From JALEFZ01 sp039820545 (GTDB lineage Bacteria > Bacteroidota > Bacteroidia > J057), in assembly GCA_039820545.1 (NCBI GenBank), contig JBCBPW010000022.1:15469-79468 (forward strand): a stretch of DNA of 64,000 nt. Reading direction: 5' to 3'. Within the stretch, counting starts at the first letter, position 1; each line of letters begins with the position of its first letter. Position numbers and translations under genes: made by a program. This document shows positions 35,634-44,563 of this stretch, piece after piece. Below the pieces are notes generated by a model. It had not been told where the DNA came from and made no database searches. It was given only the letters and a program-made list of their open reading frames with translations.

Positions 35634-36422
35634 ATGAGATACATACACATATTATTAGCTCTAAGCTGGTGTATGGGACTCCTAGGCATAATCAGCAGCT
35701 GTACCTCCCCCATGTTTCAGCGTCCAACCGATATCCTCCCCGAGCTGGAAATACTTTCGGTAGACTCTATAGGGGATGCCAGTGTACAGATAAAGGGTAA
35801 AATGACAGGAAGTATAGAATCCATCGAAGCATTAGGTTTCATTTTGTCTAATGAAGGCGAGCCGTCAATTACAGATGAGATCATTCCAGCTCAGCTTGAC
35901 GAGGGTACGCTAGAGTTTACGCTGGAAGTAAATGACCTTCCATACGATGAAGAATATCAGGTAAAGGCAGTGGTGACCACATCCTTTGGTTTATTTGCGA
36001 CGCCTAGCTTTAGCTTCCGTACACCTGCTGATAATTTTGTCCCCATTTTCGTCCCTTGCTCCCCGATTGAAGAAAGTATAACCTATATTAACAGTAGATA
36101 TACAGTCAGCAGATTAGAAAAAACGATCGATCCATCCTACGTTTCCTACGTGCTTGTCCCTGAAGCAGCTGCCTTTAGATACCATATCTTTTTTCGCAAC
36201 CCTCCAAGGCCTAACATATACGCCACAAATGAAAGTCTTAGTCTGACAAATGATCAGGTACACATTTATATTACCAGTGGAGGAGTGACGCGTGTAGTAG
36301 AATCAGGACAAGAAGTATATGTAGAAATCGATCTAGTCAGTAGAGAGCTTATCATGACGATATGTGACTTGAAATTTGAAAACATCAATCTGATAAGTAC
36401 AGGCAAATTTACGTTACCCTAA
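35634..36422 (+). CDS. Lipoprotein of unknown function, copy A of a duplicated pair
   Basis: 262 residues from the ATG at 35634, which starts a lipoprotein signal with lipobox ISSC; the frame is open further upstream but would overlap the preceding gene. After the modified Cys the sequence reads TSPMFQ, identical over TSPMF to its paralogue at 37161. An Ig-like/fibronectin-like strand pattern ('ALGFILSNEGEPSITDE', 'EYQVKAVVTTSFGLFATPSFSF') precedes an unrecognised C-terminal half ending in a 'MTICDLKF' strand. It is probably an outer-membrane-anchored partner of the barrel protein encoded just upstream. Confidence 0.65.
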   Translation: MRYIHILLALSWCMGLLGIISSCTSPMFQRPTDILPELEILSVDSIGDASVQIKGKMTGSIESIEALGFILSNEGEPSITDEIIPAQLDEGTLEFTLEVNDLPYDEEYQVKAVVTTSFGLFATPSFSFRTPADNFVPIFVPCSPIEESITYINSRYTVSRLEKTIDPSYVSYVLVPEAAAFRYHIFFRNPPRPNIYATNESLSLTNDQVHIYITSGGVTRVVESGQEVYVEIDLVSRELIMTICDLKFENINLISTGKFTLP

Positions 36423-36460
36423 CATCTTGAACTTTCAGCTATTCATGTATGCCCCATACC

Positions 36461-37084
36461 ATGAAAAATCATTGCCACCTCATTTTCCTTCTGCTTTGCC
36501 TACAATTTCCGCTCACCGTCTTCGGTCAGTTTGGTTTGGAGATTTTCCAATCCCGATGGGCAGGCTTTTACGGATACTATTTTCAGCCGTCCACTGGCTA
36601 CGAACTCAGCCTATCTCTGAAAAGAGATGACTGGAATGAACGCTTTGGCGTATCTGTAGGAGTCATAGATATGATCCCTGCGCAAGATGACTTCCCCGTC
36701 ATCACCTCAAGCAGTAGAACTGCCAACATCATTTCTTATCAACAAGTCTCAATCGGAGGATTTGGAGAATTTGGGATACTTCCCCATAAATTTTCTGGCG
36801 CTTTCTCCCCTTTTTGGGGACTAGAAGCAAAGCTGATAGAAGCTTTTTATGATATACAAGGTTTTACTACTCCCAATAGAGTCGCATCAAGCCTTAATGG
36901 ACTAGAGACAGGCATCAAGTTGGGTGCTTCTCTCAAACTGGCTGAAGGAAGTATTTGGATACAATCGGGCTTGGGAAGAAATTTTGTAATCGTACAAAAC
37001 GTACTAGAAGATCAATATATTGACCGTGCAGGATATACCAGTTACTGGAAGCCTTTCGTCTCTGTATGTTTATTTGTCTTTTAA
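36461..37084 (+). CDS. Outer-membrane barrel-like protein, copy B of a duplicated pair
   Basis: 207 residues from the ATG at 36461 (signal peptide ending VFGQ); a Met four codons upstream is also possible. The mature N-terminus 'FGLEIFQSRWAGFYGYYFQP' aligns with copy A, and 'GLGRNFV' and 'SYWKPFVSVCLFVF' match its last strands. The overall identity is modest, so the duplication is not recent. It lies 38 bases after the copy A lipoprotein gene and 76 bases before its own lipoprotein partner. Confidence 0.65.
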   Translation: MKNHCHLIFLLLCLQFPLTVFGQFGLEIFQSRWAGFYGYYFQPSTGYELSLSLKRDDWNERFGVSVGVIDMIPAQDDFPVITSSSRTANIISYQQVSIGGFGEFGILPHKFSGAFSPFWGLEAKLIEAFYDIQGFTTPNRVASSLNGLETGIKLGASLKLAEGSIWIQSGLGRNFVIVQNVLEDQYIDRAGYTSYWKPFVSVCLFVF

Positions 37085-37160
37085 TGAAAGGATATACAAT
37101 CCCACATTCTGTACCTCATACCGTTAAGGCATCCTCTATTTAGCTCAAATGATTTCTACT

Positions 37161-37958
37161 ATGAAATATTGTACTTATCTCTGGATCCTTCTTATCCTGT
37201 CGAGTTGTACGTCTCCCATGTTTGAAGATTTTTCTGATCCATTACCTAAACTGACCATCAATGACCTGGAAGAAGTCCCCTTGGATAGCACACGAATCGA
37301 GATCAAAATTCTTTCAGAAGGCGCAAGTCAAGCTCTGCAAGTAGGCTTTCTCTACAAGGAAAATTTCGTTCCAAGCGTCACGGATAATCTCGAGACCATT
37401 TTGCGTGACAGACGCGATACGATCACTACTATTCAAAAGACTTACTTGAACAGAGAGGGCTTTCTCGAACCAGGAAAAACGTATTTCATCCGAGCTTATG
37501 CAGAAAATAGCTTTGGTGTAGGGTTTTCTGAACCTGTAGAGTATACGGTAGGAGGCCAAGTCAATATACCCCCTCCTTGTGGTTTCGGATCGAATACCCT
37601 AATAGGTGACCAGGTAGCTTATAGCGTCCGATATGTAGAAGAGTTTCAGACTTCCTCTATATTTCAATATACACTTGGCGCAGGAGGGAGACAGTTATGG
37701 CGGTTTCTTTTCAAGCAGCGTCCTGCTGTAGGTCAATATCAAACTGTCTTTGGTCCCCCAGATGTAGACTTAAACAATCAAGTATATGTAGATGTAAGGC
37801 TCAATTCGCAGAGCTCCACTCCAGCAGCGAGAGCCTTGCCTGGAAAGACCGTGTATGTACACCGACTTCTTTCAGGAGAGGTAAGGATTTCCTTCTGTGA
37901 TCTCGAATTTCCAGATGCTTTTACAGATCCTGTAAGAGGGAGTTTTACGCCTGAATGA
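37161..37958 (+). CDS. Lipoprotein of unknown function, copy B of a duplicated pair
   Basis: 265 residues from the ATG at 37161, giving a lipoprotein signal with lipobox LSSC followed by TSPMFEDFSDPLPKL. It aligns with the copy A lipoprotein throughout: 'LQVGFLYKENFVPSVTD' with 'ALGFILSNEGEPSITDE', and 'EVRISFCDLEF' with 'ELIMTICDLKF'. The middle shows a fibronectin-like strand set ('TYFIRAYAENSFGVGFSEP'). It is the last gene of the plus-strand set and is convergent with the first trypsin-like gene, 31 bases away. Confidence 0.65.
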   Translation: MKYCTYLWILLILSSCTSPMFEDFSDPLPKLTINDLEEVPLDSTRIEIKILSEGASQALQVGFLYKENFVPSVTDNLETILRDRRDTITTIQKTYLNREGFLEPGKTYFIRAYAENSFGVGFSEPVEYTVGGQVNIPPPCGFGSNTLIGDQVAYSVRYVEEFQTSSIFQYTLGAGGRQLWRFLFKQRPAVGQYQTVFGPPDVDLNNQVYVDVRLNSQSSTPAARALPGKTVYVHRLLSGEVRISFCDLEFPDAFTDPVRGSFTPE

Positions 37959-37989
37959 CTCAAAGAGACTTTCAGCTTGATTTTTTCTT

Positions 37990-39603
37990 TTACTCTTCTA
38001 GATAGTACAGCGAGAGATATTCACGAATCTTGTAGGCAGGAATCGCAAAGGCGATACCTTCCACGCCGAGTCCCATCAACTTTGAGTTGACAACACCGAT
38101 CAGTTGACCCATTCCAGTAGTCAAAGGTCCCCCACTATTTCCAGGGTTGATACTCGCATCGGTTTGCAACATCTCACTCTCCTCAATCTTACGCAGGCTT
38201 GAGATGATACCTTTAGTTAAGGTCTGGTTAAAATCATCTGAGGTAGGTGTCCCGATGGCAAAAATGATGTCACCAGGCTCATAATCTTTTTCGCTCGGGA
38301 GATGGAAGGCATAGGGTACTGCGGCATCTACCTTAAGTAGTGCTAGGTCATGTATTTCATCTTGACGAATTATAGCCGCCGTATAATTATTTCCTTGATT
38401 ATCTACAACTGTGACTTGCTCTTTGCCTGCGATCACATGAAAATTGGTGATCACAAATCCATCCTGAGAAACGAAGAAACCACTTCCGTGTCCATCGCCA
38501 ACCTTGATTGTGACAGAAGCTTTGAGAGCAGATTCTATATCAGAGGTCAAAGTAATAGGCTTATTCAATCCCAAAAGCGGATAATCAGCAATCGTAGCAG
38601 CCTCAAGCTGTAGCAATTCTTTGAATGCTTCTTTCTTGAGGAGCTTCAAAAGGGAATATTCAATCGCATCTGAAATACTTTTATCCACAGCCGATTCAAT
38701 CCCAAAACGAGTTATGCTAAACTCACCTGAACGTGCCTCGTTTGTCTCGCTAAATTTGACATTTCCATAGACATCCAGCAGTTCCCATTCGACACTCACC
38801 TCCGATGCTACAGCCAAGGCCGAACGTCTGGTTCTCCCTAGTCCAACGAGTTTAAGATTAGAGATCTTAGCGTTTAGGTAACGTGTATTGTACTGCGCCT
38901 TTAACACACTTTGGCTTGTATCCGAAAAACTGGCATTGTCCAAGAAAGTGCTAACTGCTCCTGCAAAAATTGTATTATCGACAGCTATGACTTCGCTATT
39001 GCTCCTTCTACCGCCTACCCGTACTTGTCCTTTTCTGTACTCATCAAAAGTCGATGAAATGAGGCTCAAGGAGTCTTCTCGCAGTTCTAAAGACACCGTC
39101 TGCGCATACAGATACTTCTGGTTCTTGTTTCTTTCTACTAGCAGCACATGAGGGGCCGCTACTTCCACTTGGTTCTCGTAGTCGTATGCTTTGGATCCTC
39201 CGTCTAACAAAGTAGATGCTAATACGAGGGCAAGACTGATAGAAGAAACATTATATGCTTGATTTCGAAAGTCTCCTTCTCCTGCTACCACTCCTGCGGC
39301 AGTGGCTACACCTGTGAAAATCAAAGGCGAGAATCGCATCGAGGATCGTTTGGTCTGTGTGAATACCTCATACCTTGTCTTGTAACCCGCACGCTCGACT
39401 CTTAGCTGATGTGCCCTAAAATCACGAGCGACAGACACTTCCTGCCCAGCCTTTACCTCATCACCATCCACGAATACCTTCACATCAGCTGCCCCTTCTT
39501 TCAGACTTTTGACAGAGAGATCCTGGTAACTCTTATTGAATAAACTTGCGCATGCAGAAGTAGAAAGAGAAAGGACAAGAAGAAGCTTAATATAGATTTT
39601 CAT
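37990..39603 (-). CDS. Lipoprotein trypsin-like serine protease (S1C), PDZ-less, copy 1 of 3
   Basis: 537 residues. Lipobox TSAC is followed by ASLFNKSYQDL. A PEGA-like segment ('VKVFVDGDEVKAG...LRVERAGYKTRYEV', about 40-85) is followed by a hydrophobic stretch (about 95-130) and a middle domain of unknown type ('NTRYLNAKISNLKLVGLG'). The protease domain occupies about 360-537 with the triad His389 (TNFHVIAG), Asp419 (HDLALLKVD) and Ser490 (GNSGGPL). The protein ends right after the catalytic domain, so it lacks the PDZ domains of DegP. The lipidated form should act at the membrane surface. It is one of three paralogues in tandem. Confidence 0.87.
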   Translation of the reverse strand: MKIYIKLLLVLSLSTSACASLFNKSYQDLSVKSLKEGAADVKVFVDGDEVKAGQEVSVARDFRAHQLRVERAGYKTRYEVFTQTKRSSMRFSPLIFTGVATAAGVVAGEGDFRNQAYNVSSISLALVLASTLLDGGSKAYDYENQVEVAAPHVLLVERNKNQKYLYAQTVSLELREDSLSLISSTFDEYRKGQVRVGGRRSNSEVIAVDNTIFAGAVSTFLDNASFSDTSQSVLKAQYNTRYLNAKISNLKLVGLGRTRRSALAVASEVSVEWELLDVYGNVKFSETNEARSGEFSITRFGIESAVDKSISDAIEYSLLKLLKKEAFKELLQLEAATIADYPLLGLNKPITLTSDIESALKASVTIKVGDGHGSGFFVSQDGFVITNFHVIAGKEQVTVVDNQGNNYTAAIIRQDEIHDLALLKVDAAVPYAFHLPSEKDYEPGDIIFAIGTPTSDDFNQTLTKGIISSLRKIEESEMLQTDASINPGNSGGPLTTGMGQLIGVVNSKLMGLGVEGIAFAIPAYKIREYLSLYYLEE

Positions 39604-39722
39604 TATTGTGATGTGTTACGATGGAATGCTGCAAAGCTTTGGCACATGTAAATCTATCAAATACGTGTAGGCTGAACAATTTTCATGTCAAATTCCTGCT
39701 GTTTTTTCTGTTGAATATGTAA

Positions 39723-39769
39723 GAAAAAAGTAAGACCCACTTCATTTCCTATACAAAATGGAGCGGGTC
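39723..39769 (-). terminator. Terminator downstream of protease copy 2
   Basis: GACCC..CTTCATTT pairs with AAATGGAG..GGGTC (39734-39769) with one bulge and one wobble. On the minus strand it is followed by TTACTTTTTTCTT. Confidence 0.65.
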
Positions 39770-39789
39770 ATTTTACCTTGTGCCTAATG

Positions 39790-41028
39790 TCACTCTAACT
39801 CGATCTTCAAAAACTCCATCAGCTTATAGGCGGGTGTCCCAAAGGCAATGCCTTCTATCCCCAATCCTACCAGTTTTGAGTTGACGATGCCCACAAGCTT
39901 TCCATCGGCAGAGATGATAGGTCCTCCACTGTTGCCAGAGTTGATACTCGCATCGATTTGGAGGAGCTTGTTTTCGCCTACTTTGCGCTCGCCAGAGACG
40001 ATTCCGCGCGAAAGTGTCTGGCCAAGCTCGATCGACTTAGGCGTACCGATGGCAAAGATGCTGTTGCCCAAGCTGTAGTTTTTTTCTGAGGGAAGTGAAA
40101 AGGCAAATGCTGGTTCCGCTTCGACTTTGAGTAGAGCTAAGTCATTCTCTGGATCACTTCTCACGAAGGTAGCTTTGTAGGTTTCTCCTTCCCCCGTCAG
40201 GATCTCCAAATTCTCCTTTTGATTGACAACAACATGATAGTTTGTCAATATATATCCATCCTGACTTACAAAAAAGCCACTACCGTGCCCATCTCCAACC
40301 TTGACTGTCACAGTCGCTTGCTGCGCCTCAGCAGGAGAACTCGGACTACTGCCTGGAGCAGCGAGGGTGAGTTGGGAAAGGCTATCTGTGCTTGGTTCTT
40401 GTTTTTTAAGCGCTTCTATGGTGCCTTCATCTCTCATCATCTTGACCATGGACGCTTTCAAGCCCTCAGCCAACGTCTCTGTCATGATCTCATCTTTCTC
40501 ATAATCCTCTGTTCTCAGTTCCTTTGTCTCCCCCTTGTACTGATGCGCATACAGCAATTCTCCATAAATCGTTTTGATTTTCCATTCTACTTCAAAATCA
40601 GCTACAAAAAATAAAGGTGTACTATAGGGACTTGGACTCTTGGCCACCATATAGACCTTGATATTTTTGATCTCTGAATCCAGGTAGCAGGTATTCCCAT
40701 TTTGTCTCAGGATCTTGCGCGTAGAGTCTGTATATCCCGCCTTTCGCAACAGCCTACGTACACTCCCTCCAAAATCATAATTTACCAAGTCCATGGCTCC
40801 TTCATCAGGGGAGATGTCGCGAGAGTTCTTCGTCTGATTTCGCTCGTAGTTTTTCTTGCTAATGAAAAGAATCTTCATCTTGGAAGCCTCAAGCTCCTCC
40901 TGTTCAGGCTTGTAGATCAAATATCTTTGGTCCTCTTGCTTAGTCGGTATACCCAAACCTTGAGCTAAGAAGATGGAGGGAGCGAAGATGGAAAGGGTGA
41001 GAAAGAAAAATGGAAGCAATTTTATCAT
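39790..41028 (-). CDS. Exported trypsin-like serine protease (S1C), PDZ-less, copy 2 of 3
   Basis: 412 residues from the ATG at 41028, which opens a signal peptide MIKLLPFFFLTLSIFAPSIFLAQ; unlike its paralogues it has no lipobox and no PEGA-like or hydrophobic segment, so it is about 120 residues shorter. The middle domain remains ('CYLDSEIKNIKVYMV', 'EWKIKTIYGELLYAHQ'). The triad is His265, Asp296 and Ser367 in 'TNYHVVV', 'NDLALLKV' and 'GNSGGPI'. The catalytic domain is closer to copy 3 ('GTP.SIELGQTLSRGI.SGERKVGEN' is shared by the two). It is likely soluble in the periplasm or secreted. Confidence 0.85.
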   Translation of the reverse strand: MIKLLPFFFLTLSIFAPSIFLAQGLGIPTKQEDQRYLIYKPEQEELEASKMKILFISKKNYERNQTKNSRDISPDEGAMDLVNYDFGGSVRRLLRKAGYTDSTRKILRQNGNTCYLDSEIKNIKVYMVAKSPSPYSTPLFFVADFEVEWKIKTIYGELLYAHQYKGETKELRTEDYEKDEIMTETLAEGLKASMVKMMRDEGTIEALKKQEPSTDSLSQLTLAAPGSSPSSPAEAQQATVTVKVGDGHGSGFFVSQDGYILTNYHVVVNQKENLEILTGEGETYKATFVRSDPENDLALLKVEAEPAFAFSLPSEKNYSLGNSIFAIGTPKSIELGQTLSRGIVSGERKVGENKLLQIDASINSGNSGGPIISADGKLVGIVNSKLVGLGIEGIAFGTPAYKLMEFLKIELE

Positions 41029-41190
41029 GAGTACGCAATTTGGAGGCGTTGTTTGATACATGTGTTTCATCGTTGATTAATGACCTATAAAATCCTAGGA
41101 AAAACAATCGATTAGGAATCATTTTTGATCCTTCAGTCCTAGGTAAATACGTATCTGTAGCTCTTTAGTTAGTGTATGTAAATGCTCGGC

Positions 41191-42801
41191 TTACTCCACA
41201 AGGAGATTGAGGTACTCCTTGAGTCGGTAAGCAGGTGATCCAAAGGCGATTCCTTCTACTCCCAGTCCCACTAGCTTAGAGTTGATGATTCCCACCAGTT
41301 CTCCTTTCTCGTTGACGATAGGTCCTCCACTATTGCCAAAATTGATACTCGCATCTGTCTGAATCAGCTCATTCTCTCCTACTTTACGCTCTCCTGAGAT
41401 GATCCCACGTGAGAGGGTTTGCCCTAGCTCAATAGATGTGGGTGTCCCGATCGTGAAGATGTTGTTGCCCACCTCAAAGTTCTTGTCTTTGGGAAGTCCA
41501 AACGCTACTTTGGGTTCTGCATCTACCTTGATGAGCGCGAGGTCGTTTGCCTCGTCCTTTCGTATCAAAACTCCTTCAAAGGATTCCCCATCCAAGGTCA
41601 GGATTGTCAAGGTATCCTCCGTGGTAGCGACCACATGATAGTTGGTCAGGACAAACCCATCGTCAGTCACAAAAAATCCAGAGCCGTGTCCGTCATCCAC
41701 TTTGATGGTCACAGTCGCAGCTTGGGCATCTTCCAGAGATGTAGGGATGTTCACCGTAGGGTTTAAGGTAATGGGATCTAGATTTTCCTGCTCCTCTTGC
41801 CCTTTTTTCAAAATATCCTTGATCTCTTCTTCCTGAAACAAATCGAGAAGCGAGCTTTCAATGGCATCCTTTATCGAATACTTCACCGCATCAAACTCCT
41901 CTGGGACAGTCCCACTAAACTCACCTGAGACTCCTGTCAGTGCCTTTTCATATATCGTCTTCCCATAAATATTGGTCACCTCCCAGTTGACATTTACCTT
42001 GGAGATGTAATAGCCTGCTCCATACAATCCAGGAATCGTGAGTTTATAATTTCTAATGCTCAGAATCTGGGCATTGAGATAATTGGTATTGGATTTTTGC
42101 TTGAGGATATTTTGTGTGGTATCCATGAAGTCTGTCTCGTACAGAAATCCATTGATGGCATCTGTAAAAATGGTGTTTTCGATGGTGATGTCTTCATCAT
42201 TGACCATGACAGAGTTGAGACGATCTGCATAACCTATGTACTGCTTTTCTGTACTTACAAAGATCTCGAAGGAGTCTTGCTTGAGGTCAAATTGAATCTC
42301 TTGCGAAAACAGATACTTCTCATCTTCCCCTCTATAGGTGAGCATTCTCTCAGGCGCTTCTACATAGTTGGTGCGTTCATAATTACGTGATTTGGTCCCT
42401 GCATCCAAGAGAGCGAGTGGTGTAATTAAGACAAAAGAACCCGCTGCGGCTGCCACTCCCGTATCCGAATCGTCGGCTATCGTTCCTATAATCCCGACGA
42501 TTGGGATAAAAGCAAGAGGTAAAAATCTAAGGCCTGAAATTTTTCGCTGGGCGATAACAGAAAATTCAGGTTTGTACCCTTCCCGCTCTGCTCTGATCTG
42601 ACGGATCTTGGCATCACGCTCCACCCTGGCAGTCACGTTTTTTCCGCTTTCTTCGATCTTTTCTCCATCTACATACAGCTCTGTATCTGCACTTCCCTTC
42701 GTTATCTCCACCGCTTGAAATCTCGCGTTAAAAATACTTGCACAACTCGTACTGAATATCAGGAGGACAGCAAGCGACAAATGAATCAATGATCTCATCA
42801 T
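41191..42801 (-). CDS. Lipoprotein trypsin-like serine protease (S1C), PDZ-less, copy 3 of 3
   Basis: 536 residues (or 535 from the second Met). Lipobox STSC is followed by ASIFNARFQAVEI, as in copy 1. The PEGA-like segment ('DTELYVDGEKIEESG...IRAEREGYKPEF'), a hydrophobic stretch (about 95-130) and the middle domain ('NTNYLNAQILSIRNYKL') are all present. The triad is His389 (TNYHVVATT), Asp420 (NDLALIKVD) and Ser491 (GNSGGPI). Copies 1 and 3 share full architecture while copy 2 has lost the N-terminus. 162 bases separate copies 3 and 2. Confidence 0.87.
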   Translation of the reverse strand: MMRSLIHLSLAVLLIFSTSCASIFNARFQAVEITKGSADTELYVDGEKIEESGKNVTARVERDAKIRQIRAEREGYKPEFSVIAQRKISGLRFLPLAFIPIVGIIGTIADDSDTGVAAAAGSFVLITPLALLDAGTKSRNYERTNYVEAPERMLTYRGEDEKYLFSQEIQFDLKQDSFEIFVSTEKQYIGYADRLNSVMVNDEDITIENTIFTDAINGFLYETDFMDTTQNILKQKSNTNYLNAQILSIRNYKLTIPGLYGAGYYISKVNVNWEVTNIYGKTIYEKALTGVSGEFSGTVPEEFDAVKYSIKDAIESSLLDLFQEEEIKDILKKGQEEQENLDPITLNPTVNIPTSLEDAQAATVTIKVDDGHGSGFFVTDDGFVLTNYHVVATTEDTLTILTLDGESFEGVLIRKDEANDLALIKVDAEPKVAFGLPKDKNFEVGNNIFTIGTPTSIELGQTLSRGIISGERKVGENELIQTDASINFGNSGGPIVNEKGELVGIINSKLVGLGVEGIAFGSPAYRLKEYLNLLVE

Positions 42802-42943
42802 CTGGAGGGTTGTTTTCTTGTAGAAGTTAGATAGATAGGATTACCAATATGTTTAACCAGTAGCTGATGTAGCTTGTTTAAACATATACAATCATACACA
42901 AAATATGGAAGGATGAAAAAAAGCGGTGGAGGTAGAATCTCAC

Positions 42944-42980
42944 ATAAAAAAACGAGGATACCTTCATCAAAAGATACCCT
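42944..42980 (-). terminator. Rho-independent terminator of rtcB
   Basis: On the minus strand AGGGTATC (42980-42973) pairs with GGTATCCT (42962-42955) using two G-U wobbles, then CG and seven T residues. It lies 28 bases past the rtcB stop codon. Confidence 0.75.
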
Positions 42981-43007
42981 ACGCTTTTAGACTTCGCTTG
43001 TCATATG

Positions 43008-44393
43008 TTAGCGAGAACGCTTACCTTTTCGCCTTTTACGTCGCCAAGGGGCGTCCTTTTCCCAGTCTCCCGCCATGATACACCCGTAAGGCAGGATACG
43101 ATCAACCACCTCTCCGAGCCCAAATTCCTTCATCTGTGCCTGCACCGTCTGGGCATTTTTGTAGGCTGAAGGCAGTTCGGAAATATCAATGTTCTTAGAG
43201 AAGAAGCGCACATCCAGACCTGCTGTCTCTTCCGCAAAGATTTCCTCATCGGACTTTCCTGCTTTCTGGCGCTTATGCTCTGATCGGCTCACGTTTCGGC
43301 CAGCGCCATGTGGAGCGAAGCCCATGTTATTTTCGGTGGTCTCACCGCGGACGATCAGTACAGGTTCGCTCATGTTGAGCGGGATCAAGCGAAGCCCCGC
43401 TTCCGAGTCTGGGACAAATGCATCGTCCAACGGCGTCGCGCCCTTGGCGTGGAAGAAGACATCCTGTTCGTCCTTGAACACAAAGTTGTGCTCATTCCAG
43501 AATCGCTGGGTCACGTTTGCGCCGAGCGCTTGCTCCGTTGCTTGGTGAAGGACTTCATGATTCAGCTTCGTCCAAGCACGGATGATCTGCAAGGCTTCCC
43601 AATATGCCTTTCCTTCCTCTGTATCAAAAGGAATCCACGCATTCTTATCCATCGTTTGAGGTGAATACAACTTTCGGAATGCCTCCGCTTGCTTCATCCC
43701 TTTTCGGTACAGATTTGCCCCAAATCCTCGACTTCCGTGGTGTGTCACCATCACCGTCTCACCTGTCTGCTCGGAGCGGCCCACAAACAAGAAGTGATTG
43801 CCATCTCCCTGTGTTCCGAGATGCGTTTGTGCCAGTTTTAGGCTTCGTTCGCTGTTCAAAAACCAGTTATCTTGAATCTGCTTTTTCATTCCTGCTGGTA
43901 ATTCAAACAGCACCTCGCGTCCTCCTCCCCCGAAATGTGTAATCCCGTGGGCTGCATCCAGGACTTTTTTAGGCTCTACATGTCCTAGCGACGTCATCAT
44001 CACCGAACAACAGACGTCAGCAGAATGCATCGCTGGGTGGATGGCATTCTTGGCCGCGACTACTCCTCCCACAGGAATGGTTCCTACTTTCCCAGTCGGG
44101 CAAGCATCGGGCATCACGACACCACCCACTACCGTAGGAGTAGTCATGAGCTTATCCATCGTAGCAAAGACCTTTTGGACATTGTCCTGCTCGGAAGCGT
44201 GCGCTGCACGTAGATTTTTGAAGTAAGGTAAGGGTTGTGTGTAGGGATCGATGATCAAAGGTTGCTGGGCATCCAAGTAGTGGCGCATCTCGTAGGACGA
44301 CAGCTCATGGGTATTCACGTATGCCAAGGCTTCTTTGAACCATTTTCCAGGGCGATACCCCATTTCGACCAATGTTTTTCCTGTGATTTTCAT
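43008..44393 (-). CDS. rtcB: RtcB family RNA 3'-phosphate/5'-OH ligase
   Basis: 461 residues, somewhat longer than the 408 of E. coli RtcB. Metal-site motifs are all present: 'HSADVCCSV' (Asp and Cys), 'GTQGDGNHFLFVG', 'VTHHGSRGFGANLY', and the nucleophile His362 in 'APHGAGRNVSRSE', which forms the GMP-histidine intermediate. The C-terminus ends in a basic tail (WRRKRRKGKRSR). RtcB joins RNA ends bearing 2',3'-cyclic or 3'-phosphate to 5'-OH ends, in tRNA splicing or RNA repair. No archease or RtcA gene is adjacent; instead it is divergent from a WYL-domain regulator across 170 bases, which may control it. Confidence 0.95.
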   Translation of the reverse strand: MKITGKTLVEMGYRPGKWFKEALAYVNTHELSSYEMRHYLDAQQPLIIDPYTQPLPYFKNLRAAHASEQDNVQKVFATMDKLMTTPTVVGGVVMPDACPTGKVGTIPVGGVVAAKNAIHPAMHSADVCCSVMMTSLGHVEPKKVLDAAHGITHFGGGGREVLFELPAGMKKQIQDNWFLNSERSLKLAQTHLGTQGDGNHFLFVGRSEQTGETVMVTHHGSRGFGANLYRKGMKQAEAFRKLYSPQTMDKNAWIPFDTEEGKAYWEALQIIRAWTKLNHEVLHQATEQALGANVTQRFWNEHNFVFKDEQDVFFHAKGATPLDDAFVPDSEAGLRLIPLNMSEPVLIVRGETTENNMGFAPHGAGRNVSRSEHKRQKAGKSDEEIFAEETAGLDVRFFSKNIDISELPSAYKNAQTVQAQMKEFGLGEVVDRILPYGCIMAGDWEKDAPWRRKRRKGKRSR

Positions 44394-44563
44394 TGTCTCA
44401 TTGTTTCTGATTCAAAGGAAGAAAAGAAGTGCGCAGTCTTTTTGCGTGCTTGTGGAAAAATGTTAAATTTTTCTGACAGAAAGGCCATGGGAGGCGAAAA
44501 GCGAGACAAAAACTTGATACAGAGGTCTCAATATCTTGCCTCTCACATCTCAAAATCTCAGAT

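Noticed and set aside
29951..42801. Reading the caspase/trypsin cluster as an antiphage defence system
   Set aside because: The proteases carry export signals or lipoboxes, and no sensor NTPase, nucleotide cyclase or nuclease is present. Envelope function fits better.
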